Numbered from the stretch's first letter, positions 22,246 to 36,330 are shown. The stretch: 64,000 nucleotides of DNA from Erpobdella octoculata (GCA_963978895.1 OZ022245.1:26646942-26710941); one strand, 5' to 3'. Translations and numbers: made by a program. The notes: generated from the letters alone by a model not told the origin.

Positions 22246-24662
22246 TGTCGCGGGGAATTTTAAAGTCACAGAAAATGTTTTAACGTCGGCGATATTTATA
22301 CGTGGTATGAAGAGAAATCAGGGTTACTATTTGGTCAATAAAATAGCAAATATACCAATCATACTCATTCACTCTTCATTGTCAGTCATCTATGATGTTA
22401 TGATATCGCAATTCGAATCAACCAATTAAGCATTGTATTCTCAAAAAGGACGTTTTCACCTTATACTATTTCACTATAAGTCGCCAAACTAAGTAAAAAC
22501 TCCGGACTTGACTTTGCCTCTTATCCGCTAAGCAGGCATCTCTAGCTAGCTCACTCGCTGCTTCATTTCCAGAAAATGGACTTCTCGTTCATTTCTTCAT
22601 TCCTTCAACACGTCCTTAACACGGGCTTTTATGGTTCAAGTCGACACGTAATCCTGTATAGTGGAGCGCTGGATATAACACCTCGTAAAGGCATTAACGC
22701 GCTCGACCCGACCATTATTAATCACTCCTTTCATAACACTCAGACCATTCTGCCATCGTAAATAGACGTTTGGTGCCGACTGTGGGATGGGTCGACGAAT
22801 GATACAGTTTCTAACAACAAGACCCTTCCTTATTTTTTCTTCGATTTCTACTTCTTGCTTATTGTGTGCTTCTCATTTTCAATTGTTTTTTTTTTACTTC
22901 CCTATCCACCCCGCCGGGTACCTACTTCATCTTTTTGACTGTAGAATAACTTTCTTGTCTCTTAGATCACTTCCACTGTCAGACTGGAATGTGCATTACA
23001 AAAAAAAAGACTTTCCAGTCAAGAGCTTTCCCAGGCGTGGCTCCATCTAGCTATATTATGCATGTGCACATAGTTATTCATCTATAAATGGCATGTTTGC
23101 CAGAAGGTCTCTGTCCCTGGTTTCATCTTATACCCCAAAAATCAACCGTGGTTCTTATTTATTTATTTCCGTTTATTTGATTTGCTCTGTCTGGCTGGGC
23201 TGTTTATTTAAACATACGAGAGAAAGGCTATATAAGTTTTTTTTAAATATGTTTGCTTTTTTGTCTGTTTTTATTTGTCTCTTTCGTTTCTTTTCTCTGG
23301 TCAGTTAGTTGGCTTGAAGTCCAGCTTGTTAGCTTCAGTTATTTAATCTCATAACCAGTCGGTGTTTGGTTAAAGTACTTCATTCAGTTGTTGTTTACGA
23401 GCGAACTGAGGTCACTGTGTTTGAAAATCGAAAGCAAATTTCAATTCCCCGAGCCTATTTTCTTCCATGATTTTCACATCATCTCTCTTATTCTTTTCTT
23501 TTCTTTTCTCGTTTTTTTCTTAACTTCTGCGTTGATATTGTGTGTGTGTGTGTGTGTGTGCGTTGGCGGGCGTGCACGCGTGATGGCGCGCTAAAGTTTC
23601 ATCTCTTCCATCTTGTTTCTGGAAAGTCGTTTTTGCTTCCATTGCAACAATCAGACAGACCACCCACCACCACCACCACCACCGACTACTACAACTACTG
23701 CTGACGCGTCGTTAAGGCAATTGCTTTGGAAAGTTATCGCCTGGTCCCGTTTGACCTATATAGTATTACCGACAACGAAAACTCTGTGAACGCGTTCACG
23801 CTTTACATTCACGGCCATTGTAAAGAGTCATGCCGGTTATTTCATTGTACATTAACTTTACAATGTATGCTAGCATGAAAAATATGAGATTCTCTACAAT
23901 AATTGCATCGATACTACATCGATACTACATACAGACCGCCACTACATTGGAGCATACCTACCTACCTACCTATTACAATATTTGTGCATATGTGGGCCAT
24001 CGTTTGTCGGACATGGTTTGTGCAACGAACGGACGAACGCTCTGTCTATCTGTACAAGACGTGTACACCAGTGTACACAATACTGATACACACGTACAAA
24101 CACGCACGTACATAAACTCAGGCAAGGGATTGGAAGCGGTTCCAGTCTATGTTTCATATTCTCGGCTGAATGGATAATCTGTCATGACCAGTCAAGCGAG
24201 TTACTGATACATTCGGACAAAATAGCAATCATAACATTGTTCCATCTCTTCCTATTTCTCTCTCTTTCGTTCTATCCCATCCTATCTTCACATCCCTACC
24301 AACCATGATTTCCATATTAATGTGTTTCATACCTACATCTGTTGTCATATCCAACGATTCGGGATTGTATGACGCTTTCATTCCAGCAACAAATACGTTT
24401 TTAACTTTTTTGTTTTGGTTATTTTGAAAAGCAGCAACGTGTTTTGTGGAAAGGTTTCCTCCATCTACTCTCCCCCTTTACAACTCATCCCCGATCTCTT
24501 TCTCCCCTCCCTCGCATCCAAGCCAGTTTGACTCATTCGGATTGCCGATACATCTTCTGAGCGCCGGTCCGCCTCCGAAAGGAGAGAATTGCTGTGTGTA
24601 CTTTTTTTTTTTGAAACGATAATTTTTCATGGCTCCCACTTTTATTTTTATTTTTATTTACG
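22246..24662 (+). other. Meis intron 6, first part
   Basis: Mostly unique sequence. Small (GT)n at 23538-23560 and (CCA)n near 23662-23684. No exon supported. Confidence 0.5.
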
Positions 24663-24677
24663 TTCTCTCTCTCTCTT

Positions 24678-24759
<82 letters not shown>
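24663..24759. repeat. (CT)n microsatellite
   Basis: About 97 bp of CT with early interruptions. Confidence 0.97.
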
Positions 24760-24765
<6 letters not shown>

Positions 24766-25152
24766 CCTCAAAAGTGTCACATACCACAAGCGTCACAATA
24801 GTATAAACACTTCGGGCTACATAGCGAATTTCAGCCATTATAGCCAGTGACTTTTGGAGGAATGGGGGTCAATTAGTAAACACTCCTTTTCTCTCTCCCA
24901 CCCAATTCCTTTACAGCTTTACTCTAATTCAAACGATGAGCGATGTGTAATGTGTTGAAATGCGAGAGCGGTGGAAAATATAAAACCGCTCCTACTACAT
25001 CCAGCTTCGGTAATACGATATTGTGGTGGCACGGAGACCCGATTGATGAGAAAGTGGGAGAAAGAAATGAAACTGGGGAGAGGGAGAGATGGAGAGGGGG
25101 TTTAGGAGGATAGAGAGAGATAACGAAGGAGAAAAACACGAGGAGAGGATGG

Positions 25153-25162
25153 AGAAAGAGAG

Positions 25163-25210
<48 letters not shown>
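25153..25210. repeat. (GA)n microsatellite
   Basis: About 58 bp, opposite polarity to the (CT)n tract that follows at 25364. Confidence 0.95.
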
Positions 25211-25211
<1 letters not shown>

Positions 25212-25359
25212 TGTTAACTCAAATGAAGAATTACCGGCTTGGATTTCAAATCCATTCTACCCCCCCACAAATGATTCATACTGACATTCCCGCCTCTTTC
25301 TTTTCTCATCTTGTGTCTATGTCCTTCTGCGTGTGTGTGTGTCTTTTCCTCTTTCTCTT

Positions 25360-25363
<4 letters not shown>

Positions 25364-25438
<75 letters not shown>
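25364..25438. repeat. (CT)n microsatellite
   Basis: About 75 bp of pure CT. Confidence 0.97.
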
Positions 25439-25440
<2 letters not shown>

Positions 25441-25680
25441 GTGTCAGATGACTTTTTGTTTTTAATTAATAAAAAACTCGACTCGGGCGGCGCTTTGTGT
25501 CGCTTTTTTCAATTTTTTCATTTTTTTCACCAAAAAATTTAAAATTTGTTTTTTTTTTCCATTTCAGTTCTTTTTATTCCTTTAAATCGTTGGGGGTATA
25601 AAGGGTATATTTATATTAAATATATTTAGTAGTATGTATGTTTATGATACAATATGGAAGATACATGTAAATAAGATATG

Positions 25681-25860
25681 TGGTGGCATGTTTGTATATA
25701 AAATACATGTGGAGTATGTTTGTTTATTTAAAATACACATTGTGTATGTTTGTATATTTAGAATACACTTGGAGTATGTTTGTATATTTAGAATAAACGT
25801 GGAGTATTATTGTATATTTAGAATACAAGCAGAGTATATTTGTGTATCAAAAATTGGCTC
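25681..25860. repeat. 30-bp tandem repeat, about six copies
   Basis: Units like GGAGTATGTTTGTATATTTA plus GAATACACTT repeat every 30 bp (register at 25711, 25741, 25771, 25801, 25831). Because 30 is a multiple of three, an 85-codon frame with a 10-residue repeat is open across it. Confidence 0.9.
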
Positions 25861-26841
25861 AGTCATGGCGGATGTGTATAAATTTATGTAGATAAAATAT
25901 ACGTGGAGATCATCTGAATAAATTTATATTTAGAAAATATTGAAGTTGTACGAGCTGGTGCTAGCCGTGCAAGCTGCTTCTCATTTTCTTTACCTCGTCT
26001 CTCTCTCTCTTTCTCTCTCTCCCTGACTCTCTGTCTCTCTCTCTCTCGTTTTAACTTATGTTTCATTAGAAGTCCCCGTTCGTGCACTTGTTATGGAAAA
26101 GTAGAGCCTAAGGAAGGTGAGGGGGGGGTCACGAGATGAATGTGGGATGGCGGGGGGGGGGGAGGGAGAATTCAATTTAAAAATCAATCGCGATGAGACT
26201 CCAGACATCTTCTACTTACTTACTTGTTCGTCCGGTGCTGAATTTAAACTAGCCTAACAACGTATCTCGTCTACCCCGTACAACAACAGTCATGTTCAAT
26301 TAGTTTTTTCAACGTCTCTCTTTTTACCTTTCTTTTAATTCTTTCTATAGTTTTTTTTTTTTCACGGTTATTTATTAATTTACCGATATGTAATCTTTAT
26401 TAAACGTTTCGAAATGTGAAATGAAACTGGAGCTATCGGAAAAATTAATAACTAGTTAATAATAGCGTATTTGGTTTAATTAACACGTAATCGCGGTCGA
26501 GTTTGAATGCTAACTAGAATAACATTACCCCAGCCTCTCGGGACGTTCTTGTCTTGGGACGTAATTAACGGGTCCCAGTCCATCCTCCTCCAATCCCCTC
26601 CCTTCCCCTCCCCGCGAGGCTACGGGAAAACAACAGTTGCCTAGCACGGCGCTTATCTCCACGGACAGCTGTTTTCACTTTCACTTTATGATTAACATTG
26701 GAAACATTTGATTTCACCCGGAGTGTAGCTTTGTTTGTTTGTGTATGTGTGTATGTGTGTGTGTATCGTGGTTCTACATCTGGTTATCATTCTTTGTAGA
26801 GTTCGTTCGGCTGTCCTCCTATTTACTCTCGTTTTGTTCGT
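25861..26841 (+). other. Meis intron 6, unique segment
   Basis: CT-rich near 25998-26048, G-runs near 26121 and 26152, otherwise unique sequence. Nothing recognised. Confidence 0.5.
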
Positions 26842-27007
26842 TCACTCACTCACTCACTCACTCACTCACTCACTCACTCACTCACTCACTCACTCACTCA
26901 CTCACTCACTCACTCAATCACTCAATCACTCAATCACTCACTCACTCACTCACTCACTCACTCACTCACTCACTCACTCACTCACTCACTCACTCACTCA
27001 CTCACTC
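26842..27007. repeat. (CACT)n tetranucleotide microsatellite
   Basis: About 165 bp of CACT with three CAAT interruptions in the middle. Ser-Leu-Thr-His frames are artefacts. Confidence 0.97.
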
Positions 27008-27573
27008 ATTAACTCAATCACCGAGCAGATGCTACAAGTTTTCAACCAATACCTCTCAGTATCAATGAGAAGGAAAAAAAGCGTAAATGTTGATTGATAA
27101 TAAAGATTTTTTCACCGTTCAGGGACATGTTGCACTTTTTTTTATCAATTTTTTAAATTCCTAAGAAATCCAACCCCAAAAACTTCAGAGGCGCCGTCAT
27201 CTGTTCAACTGCCAAAGTTCATCCCGTTGTGCTTTGAGCTCTTTTTCTCGACCGGTGTTGAATACAATCCAATGCAGGTGCTGTGACTGGAATATCCGAG
27301 GTTGTAAGGTTGTAGGAAAGGGGCTACTGGAAGTTTTAACAACACGTCGATGCGGAATGATGTGGAATGTGGAATTGTACGGGGCCATAGGGCCAGCCCT
27401 TCGTACGCCAGGTCACGCTGCAGGTACCCACCCCGTTGTTGTACTTGACTGTCTGTAAGGGAAGTTATATCGACTGGCCAATTAAGGTTTTTATTTCTCT
27501 GCTAAGTGTCTGTCCGTCAACTTGCTCTAGAGTTTCTTAAACCTTTCCACACACACACACACACACACAAATG

Positions 27574-27608
<35 letters not shown>

Positions 27609-29078
27609 GAAGAGGGAGATAGGGAGAGGGAGAGATAGAGAGAAAGAAAGAATGAAAAAGAAAACAGGGCGGGAGATGGGAAAAATAGCGCTCTTCCGTG
27701 TTAACCGGAGCGGTCGCGTTCGCAAATAACTTCACCCGATGCGTAAAACTGGGAGCCGTTTCAAATTTTATAGCGCTCAACTTGTAATCTGCGTGTCTTA
27801 AGACGGGTTTCGTAATTTATCGACGGCGTGTGATCTTTCTCCACTCCATCAATATCTCGCCATACAACAAAACTCTCTCTCTTTATCTCTCTTTCCACTC
27901 ATCTTTTCTTCCCTCTTCCTTTCTTTTGTTTCTTCTCCACTTATGTTTCGTCACATTTCCTCTGTCTTCTCTTCTACTGCTCCTTCCCTCGTCTTTTCTT
28001 CCCTTCTCTTGCCTTCCCCTATATTCCCCTATATTCCCCTCTGCACCCCATACTCCCTCATACTCCCTCCTCACCCCATACTCCCCATGCACCCCGCCTT
28101 TGCCTGGCTATGAAAATTTTCTTTCCCCTCTCCGGCATTCCATGTTTTTTAAACGGAGAAAAATGAGAAAGAGAGCGAGAGTGGGAAGGGGAAAGGGGAG
28201 AGAAGACCGAAAAGAAAGGGCGCGAAAAAATGAGAAAGATACGCGGCCAGTGAATGGGTGTAAATTTATGCATACAAACGTCCGGGCTCAGTCTTAGGAA
28301 ATAAATTTTGATTTAACATGACGTCCGGGCTGGACGGGACGAATATACGGAGCCGTTCTGGGGACATTTTTCAGAAGAAGAAAAAACTTTTTTTTTTCTG
28401 CGGGAATTAAAAAAAAACCCAGGTCGATTGTGTTGTGTGTGTGAGTTTCGTTTTCTAATTTTTTGTTTTTGCTTCTGTCTCTTTGTATTGCTACTGCTGA
28501 TGATGGCGTTGCTGTTTTGTCGGTCGTCGGCAGATGTTTGAGAAGTCTTTTGTAATATGTATTGATAGTAGCTTTACAGAGAGAGAGAGAAAAGAAGAGG
28601 GAGAGATAGGGAGAGAGATATAGAGAGAGACGTGTGGTTAATCTTGTTTGCTCGAATGCCTCTAGTGTCGAATTATCTAATCTAGCGAAGTGCTGTGGAT
28701 TTGTAAACACAGGCCTTACGCGAGACTTTTATTAAGTAATTCAGATTATTTAGTTCTTGTTCTTCTTCTTGTCTTTGCCCTCGTTTGTGAATGTCTTTCT
28801 TTCCTTTTTTTGATTTTCATGATTACTTTTTCAATCCGTCCGTCCAAAAGTCCGTTTTCTTTTCTATTTTCCTCTCTCTTTCACTCTGTTTCTTTTTCTT
28901 TCATTTAACGCATGTGAATCGTTTGCTCCAACGATGGGGATTAATCGGCATTATGGCTCATACATACAGCTGCATTATCACGATCATTATTATATCTTTT
29001 ATGTATGTCCGTTCTTCTATCCACTCGTCTATCCATCCATCCATCCATCTGTCCGTCGGTCCATCCATTCATCAACAC
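27008..29078 (+). other. Meis intron 6, middle segment
   Basis: Contains (CA)n 27549-27569 next to (GA)n 27577-27605, a pyrimidine-rich stretch 27870-28110, GA-rich 28580-28630 and otherwise unique sequence. No exon supported. Confidence 0.5.
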
Positions 29079-29297
29079 ACACACACATACACACACACAC
29101 ATACATACATACATACAAACATACATACATACATACATACATACATACATACATACATACATACATACATACATACATACATACATACATACATACATAC
29201 ATACATACATACATACATACATACATACATACATGCATACATGCATACATGCATACATACATACATACGTACATACATACATACATACATACACACA
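29079..29297. repeat. (ACAT)n tetranucleotide microsatellite
   Basis: About 215 bp of ACAT, preceded by CCAT copies from about 29028. Confidence 0.97.
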
Positions 29298-31903
29298 TAC
29301 TACGGACTGGAGTGCCCCTTTTTAATATAAACTCCGGAAAGGCTTTCTCGTCCTTCATAACTCCGCATCCGACGGAGCGTTCCGGAGAGAGACAGTTCGA
29401 TTCTCAAGTTCGCGCATCACTGACGTCGTCGGTCTGTCTTCAATTTGCTGCAGATGAACAACTTTGTTTTGCACCAGTTGCTGAATATCTCCCCCTCTCT
29501 TTCCTCCCGTAGAAATAACAACTAGCCCACATCCTGTTATGACCACGTGTGTTCATGTTGAGGGCTTTCTTCCCCCAAATAATTTATTTTTTATTTATTC
29601 AATAATAGTTTATAAAACAGCTCTGCAAAAAAAAAGGTACAACACACTTCTTTTCCTGTGGCCTCGCCAGAAAACCAACCGCCCTGATCCCCTGAGCCTC
29701 TAACGAGTCTTTTTTTAGTTGCCAATCGATCAAGCGTTCGTCAACGAATCGTCCTACAAGGCAATAAAATTTATATGGTCCGTGTTAACGGCCCATGCTA
29801 TTTACATTTAATAAGCAAGGCGTTACGACGGTGTATGGATATGTGTGGTGCATTATTGATAGGGGGGGAGGGGGGATGAGGTGGAACATGGTGACTCCGT
29901 TACACTCCTAGTGGTTGTTAGCTGATATATGGACGTGTTAAAAATTAATTTCAGACAGATAAAAACGTCTGTCGCGGTAATGTGGTGCCGGCGCGTTTTT
30001 GAAGAGCTTTCACCTTTCGCGTAGGAATTTGTATCCTAGTGCGCGACCATATTTCTCTCGCTCGCTAATCAATAGAAGAATTTACGACCCGAGGACTTTT
30101 TTCAAGTGGGATCGCGGAGCGAAGAGGGGAAGGTTGTAAATTACCACCATCCCCCCCTCTTTTGCTAAATGTTTCTCGCGCGCGGCTAGCGGTACCTGCA
30201 AAACGTGGTGGTTGAGATAAGATAGAGGACGAGTTCAAAAAGCTTTTATGGCGTGCGCGCTAAGCCGGCGTCACTGGCGCTGAGAGTTTCACTTTATGGA
30301 CCTGTAGTGGTATTCAGTGGCGTCGAATACAGGTTACGTCCTATCTGGAACTTCTCGTTAGGTCTTTTCAAGATTCACTTCAGTGCTCTCCCCTGGGGGG
30401 AGGGTGCTGGCCGGGCTGCGGATCCGGGGGAAGAATTGCGAGGTATCTCAGAGGATTCCAAGTGTTATAGAGCGGTGACTTTGTAGTTTGTTGAGTCTCT
30501 TTTCATCGGTTGATAGTTAAGAGTGAGAATCGGCTTTTATAAAGGATGTGCAGAAATACTTCAACCCGTCCCAACGAGTGCACGTGACTGTTTGGGTTCG
30601 TGTGGAAGTAAGTAAGTAAGTAAGTAGGTTAACGAAATCGCTGGCGTTTCCCCCCATGCGTTAATTCCGAGCCGTCCCAATTCCTCTGTCGCCAGAAGAG
30701 CCACGCCGAGACTATTCGCTCATTTATTCGGTTCTTGTAAGGATGACGCGGTAACCGATGATGCCCGGTACACTTCCGTACCGATCGCGGTCCGCTCTTT
30801 CATCTGAGCACAATTCAATAATTAGATTGCCCTCTTTGGCGACATCTAGCGACGTTTTGTCCTCAATAATTTCTCTTAATCTTTCTTTCTTTCTTTTTTT
30901 TTATTTCATTCGCAACGTGTATCTCTCTGTTTAGTCTGCCTTTCTCTTTCTGCCACTCACTGTATGTTTCTGTTTGTCTGTCGGTCTCTTTGTTTTTTTG
31001 TCTGTCTCTCTGTTTGTCTCTCTTTTTCTGTCTCTGTCTTTTTCTTTCTGTCTCTCTCTCCTCCCTCCCTCCCTCCCTCCCTCTATCTCTCTCTCTCTTT
31101 CCTTTCTCTCCTCCCTCTCTCTCCCCCGCTCACGTTTATCGTTCTTTACGCTTACATGCTCGCACTGGCAGTCAAGTGATACGGTACGGGGTCCGGGACC
31201 GACAAAAAGGCGCAGTTGGTGATTTCATGCGGTGTCATGCCATATCAGTGCATCTTCATTTTTCATTACAGCTTGCCCGGGGCCATCGGACCGGTCTAAC
31301 GCGCCATGTCAGATGTAACATTAATTACCAGCATGTATATATATACACAGTTACATGTAAATGTATACTTGGATACACATACAATGTACATGTTTGGGCA
31401 AGGTTTAATGAGCAGCCAGCTAGATAGATGGTGGGTAGATAGTGGGATGAAGGAGGATAGGCGGAGGATATAGCGCTTTTACTATTAGGTCATCGATTGC
31501 GCTTTTTCCAGCAACTTGTTTAACAGTTACAAATGGTAGCTATTGAATCTTAAAACGTTAGTCAGTGTGTTTCTCTATTTTTGGTGTATTCTTCTCAGCT
31601 CTCTGGTGTGTTCTTCCAACTTTGATTTCCTTATGTGGCTCTTCCTCTGTCTCTTTCTCCTTGTTTCTTCGTCTGTCTCTTCCTCCTCGTCTGTCCCTTT
31701 TTCTCATTCTGTCAGCTTGTTACGAGTCTTCTTGCTCTACGATGTTGAGTCAGTCATTCAATCATACTCTTTTTACCCGAAATGCCACCAGCTGGATATT
31801 TCACCCCGTCAAGTTTAACCTTCTTTGTTTATAAGCCAGATATCTGCATCTTCTTGGGGAGAAGATAAAAAGAGGCAAGAAAGAAAGAAGAAGAGAGAGA
31901 GGG

Positions 31904-31907
<4 letters not shown>
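29298..31907 (+). other. Meis intron 6, non-repetitive GC-richer segment
   Basis: Largely free of microsatellites between about 29300 and 30880, with higher GC than its surroundings around 29990-30420 and 30600-30860. Pyrimidine-rich at 30950-31130. No exon found; it may hold regulatory sequence. Confidence 0.4.
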
Positions 31908-31940
<33 letters not shown>

Positions 31941-31966
31941 AGGGAGAGAGAGAGAGAGAGAGATAG
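31908..31966. repeat. (GA)n microsatellite
   Basis: Interrupted GA tract with GGGAGAGG variants. Confidence 0.93.
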
Positions 31967-32249
31967 AGAACAAAATGACATTACATATTCACAAACATAA
32001 CCAGATTAAAATGGCGACTGGAGTGAATGAAAGGTGAAGGACGCGTGACAAATTTGACCAGCATAATGTTTTCGGTCAATGATTCGCTCTTCTTCCCAGG
32101 GTAATAATATTGCAACCCGCTCCGCTCCGGTCGCTAAGAGGCTCCTTTATGGATTGCCAGGAGTAAATGTCGCTTTCTCATGACTCCAAGAGATTTGTTG
32201 TAACTGCCTTATATAACGATGGATGTAAACTTAAATAGAAACAGATATC

Positions 32250-32281
32250 TCTTTCTTTCTCTCTTTCTCTCTTTCTCTCTT

Positions 32282-32371
<90 letters not shown>
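32250..32371. repeat. (CT)n microsatellite
   Basis: About 120 bp, with CTTT variants at its left end. Confidence 0.97.
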
Positions 32372-32374
<3 letters not shown>

Positions 32375-34437
32375 CTTTCACTACTACATTTATTTATTGT
32401 ATTTAAGCACCCTTGAATATCTGTTAAGTCTGAACATGATGGTAACCAAGCAGTTTAAAATTTCATCTTCTTAAAGTGATCCTGGAATGCCGTTTAGAAG
32501 GCTCTCTAAAAAATTGTGGATTCCACTGAGTTTCTAGTTTTTTTTCTTTCTTCAGAAAGGTAAAAAAGGTTATGCCCTTTGGGCTTTCTGAGAGAAGAAT
32601 GTAGTAGAAAAAAGTTGATTTTCTGGTATTTCTTTGTTGTCCAGTGGCTCTTGAGAACCAATAGGGGCAGGGAAGCCTGCCGTTATCTTGTAGATCGAAG
32701 TAAACACTTCCAAATCAGCCAGCTTTATAAACAGCTAATGAGATTCGGCTATAAACAGCCGATAAGACAACTCCAACGATCTACTTTCGATTCGCTTATA
32801 CTGCTTCAAGTGCTCCCTCTTTTCCTCCTTTCTCCTCCCGCCTGTCCGTTTACCTGTCTGCTTGCCTCTCTTACTCTGTATCTTCAGATCAGTCGGTCTC
32901 AATTTCAAGGGCTTCAAAGATCACTTCCTTATCTGATGATATTGTTCGTAGACTTGCGGCGTGCGTTGCGTAACGCTCGAGCGGCGCGCTGCGGAGCGAA
33001 CGTCGGATCAGAAACCGATCCGACAATCCGTAATATAAATCACAGCTATTTTTTACGCACCACATTTCCAAAATTTGTATTCAGCTATTTGTAAGACAGG
33101 ATGGCAAAGAGCTTTTAAAACCATTTTTTGTTAGTTTGGGAGGCGGACCACGGGTCGAGAATTTGTCTCCAAAATGAATACCGCGGCTAGCCGAGCGCCG
33201 AGCGATTGCGTTCTCAGCGTTTTTAGCGCTCGCTAGCTAGCGGTTGGCGCTTGCGTGTTTGCCTGAGCTCTGCTGTGTTTCGATATTCTTATAAATTTGT
33301 CGGCATCGCTACTTTCGCGCTGCGGTATTCTGTTTAGAATGCGCTCGCCCTAATCTCAATGTTTATAGTCGAACCGCCTGCCAATTTATCAGCGAGGAGA
33401 GTCCAGCGTGTTGTGTATGGCGGCGAAGTGCCGTGGCGGCTGCTCTTGGATCTGCTGGCGTTCAGCTAGCTTTCTAGAAAAAAAGACTGTTTCTATATAT
33501 ATGTGTGTTCTTGAAATCTGGTCATGTGTGTGTGTCTGTGCGAGCTTTGAACGCATCGAAATTTTCCTGCTTGTAGAGTTAGAAAGGTGCTCACGTTTTG
33601 TTTTGTGTGATTGCAACTTCTTGGAATCGGCATTGTTCTACCTCCTGGAAAACACGTAGACTTTTCCAAGATTCGGAACGGAAAAAAACTGAACAAAACA
33701 CAGTGCTGTTGTGAGATACAAGAAAGAAAAAAAATGTACAAAGTAATGTAGAAAAAAAGAACTCATAAAAACACGCAAAACTAGAAGAGCCCTAGATCTC
33801 TATCACGAATTCTAGACACTCACTTAACACTTAGAGAAGGTGGAGGGGTATGCTGCTCTGCTCTTCTGAACGGGATGGGGAACCAACCGATCGTTCAAGT
33901 CGACGCCCATCTAAATCACTTGGCACTTCCCAATTAGACGTCGGGAATTACGGATGGGGAAGTTTCGTTGGGGGAATCGGGGTTTTCCACACAAAAAATC
34001 GCGGTAAGGGTGAGATCGAGAGAGAGTCCCAATTTTCGGATCTCGTTTATAAAGTTTTATTTTTTTGTTTATTTAAATTATCTCTCCAAACGTCAACTGT
34101 TTTCTTTATATATTTTTCTACCGTTTTGTTTTCCAATTTCCAGTTTCTTCCTTTTTTCTCTCTTTTTCTCCATTCTGCGGTTCGTTTTGCCAGCTAAAAC
34201 GGGCAGCGCGAGCTTCGCTTGGTTCCATTACAAGATTCTTGCTTAATGTGCTCGCCTTGGCTTATCTACGTGTTTGCACAGCTCTATATCATTTGTTAAG
34301 TTGCTCCATGCTCTCCACGTGTCTCGCCTCTTGTACGCTTCCCCGTGTCTTCGCCTACTCCTCAGTTCCTTCCTTTGTACCGCTTTCTCCTCTTTCATTT
34401 CTGTATTTCTTTTTATTGATATTTTTCTGTAGACCAC
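32372..34437 (+). other. Meis intron 6, third segment
   Basis: Unique sequence. Two hairpin-prone patches: GTCGGATC/GATCCGAC (33002-33024, 8-bp stem, 7-base loop) and an imperfect GC-rich inverted repeat at about 33180-33240. No exon supported. Confidence 0.5.
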
Positions 34438-34438
34438 T

Positions 34439-34515
<77 letters not shown>
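34438..34515. repeat. (CT)n microsatellite
   Basis: About 77 bp of pure CT. Confidence 0.97.
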
Positions 34516-34516
<1 letters not shown>

Positions 34517-35585
34517 ACTTCTCTTGTCCTTCACCCTTCTCCCTGCTATATTTCTTCTCCCTCTCCGTCCGTCTGCCTCCTTTCCCATTTTCTTTCTCCT
34601 GTTTTTTTTGTCGTCATTAATTTTTCTTTCTCAGTCTCGGCTTGACGTCGGCCATATTTGTTTGTTTACTTGTTATCGTGCACACACGGACGCGTGGGCA
34701 CACGCACGCACACACACACACATACAAACACACACACGAACCCGCACGTGTGGCCAAACGTAAATCATGTGCTTTGCCGCACGGTTCACGTTCTCCTGTC
34801 TGCCAGCCTTTGTAACTTCAATATTGCTCGACCATGCGGCGTCCTCGGACGCAGGAATATTTGTCAGCGCAAACTTTTCCACGCGGCGCGGCGGCTGCGC
34901 GCGTCGCTCCACTGTCGCGGAACGCTCACGCGACCATAACAAACTTTTTTTTTAAATATATATTATATATATTAATTTATTAATTTCTTGCTTCATAGAA
35001 TCTATACAAGAGCGGCTGTAATGCATGAACTGTGCAGTTGTGCAGAACCGTGTAGCGCCTGCCACAATAACGGCAACTCTTGATGATCATCCGGTTTACT
35101 GAACATTGAACATTTTCCTATTAAGTCCTCTTTTGTCTTTTCGGGCGCTGGTTTTTTTCTCGATTGTTTCTGCTTCCGAGGAGTAAACAAGCATCGGTGG
35201 TTTTTCAGGAGACGTGGTTTCGTTGTTAAGGAAGGGTCGCATCCGGGATTGTAGCATGCGTCCGGGATGGTGACAACGTGCGTCCGGGATGGTAACGTGC
35301 GTCCGCGAGTTTATTCGCGTGTGCGTGCGACGCCGTTGTCAACAGAATGGACGTACCGTCACGTGACCTCGGTTTTCTTCGATCATATTTCAAACTTCCA
35401 CTGCTGCTGCTGCCTTTTGTGGCATTCCTCGGCGTCGTCGTCGTCGTCGTCGTTTGCCTCTACTGGAGTCGATAGGCGTATACACGTTTTCGTACAGCCA
35501 TACACGTTTAAGATTTTACATGCAACAGACATACACGCAAACATGTACAGATACATACTTATATTCTTATATAGATACAAACATA
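34516..35585 (+). other. Meis intron 6, fourth segment
   Basis: Includes a short CA-rich patch near 34680-34735, GC-rich 34770-34940, and three copies of CGTCCGGGATGGT/TGT-like sequence near 35236-35300. No exon supported. Confidence 0.5.
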
Positions 35586-35745
35586 TATACATACATACAT
35601 ACATACATACATACATACATACATACATACATACATACATACATACATACATACATACATACATACATACATACATACATACATACATACATACATACAT
35701 ACATACATACATACATAAATACATACATGCATACATGGACACAAA
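35586..35745. repeat. (ATAC)n tetranucleotide microsatellite
   Basis: About 160 bp of ATAC, nearly pure until 35715. Confidence 0.97.
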
Positions 35746-35825
35746 CATACACACATATCGAGCTTTGCAGTGACTTTCTAAAAGTTCCAAACTTACAGAA
35801 ACATACACTCCAGTCACATACAGAC

Positions 35826-35829
<4 letters not shown>

Positions 35830-35873
<44 letters not shown>
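35830..35873. repeat. (CA)n microsatellite
   Basis: About 44 bp of CA. Confidence 0.96.
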
Positions 35874-35878
<5 letters not shown>

Positions 35879-36330
35879 CGACACACCCTCATACAAAGCT
35901 GAACGTATAGGAGGGGGGGAGGACATGATCCGCTCGAGAGATTTTTCACTCCTACGAAATTGCATTTTAAATGGCAGATTCCCGCGTCACTTATTCGGGC
36001 ACGGGGGGGGGGTGTCGACGGTAATTTATTTAGAGCCCTATCACGTGGTATCCCCGGCCGTTCGTCTGCCCTTCACGGTTGGAAAATATTAATAACAATG
36101 GTTGTCGTGTCACGTGATCAAGCCTGTAAACAGTTGTAATTGTAATTGTAATTTTGATGTTACCAGCTGTAAACCGAACGCGCCCTTTGCCGGTACGGTT
36201 AGGCGCCGGTTTGTGTTTGATTTATATACCCTGCGAAATTGACGCATTCAATACCCGTCATTAAGCAGCGTAATTGTTTTCAGCATCATTGTATACCCCG
36301 TTTCATCATCTTTGCCGTCATCACAGCGAC

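Noticed and set aside
28791..29512. 180-190-codon frames with Tyr-Ile-His-Thr repeats
   Set aside because: Artefacts of the (ACAT)n tract, open in several frames on both strands.
35236..35300. Short direct repeats near 35236-35300 considered as a CRISPR-like array
   Set aside because: Only three short, irregular copies with very short spacers, in an animal intron.
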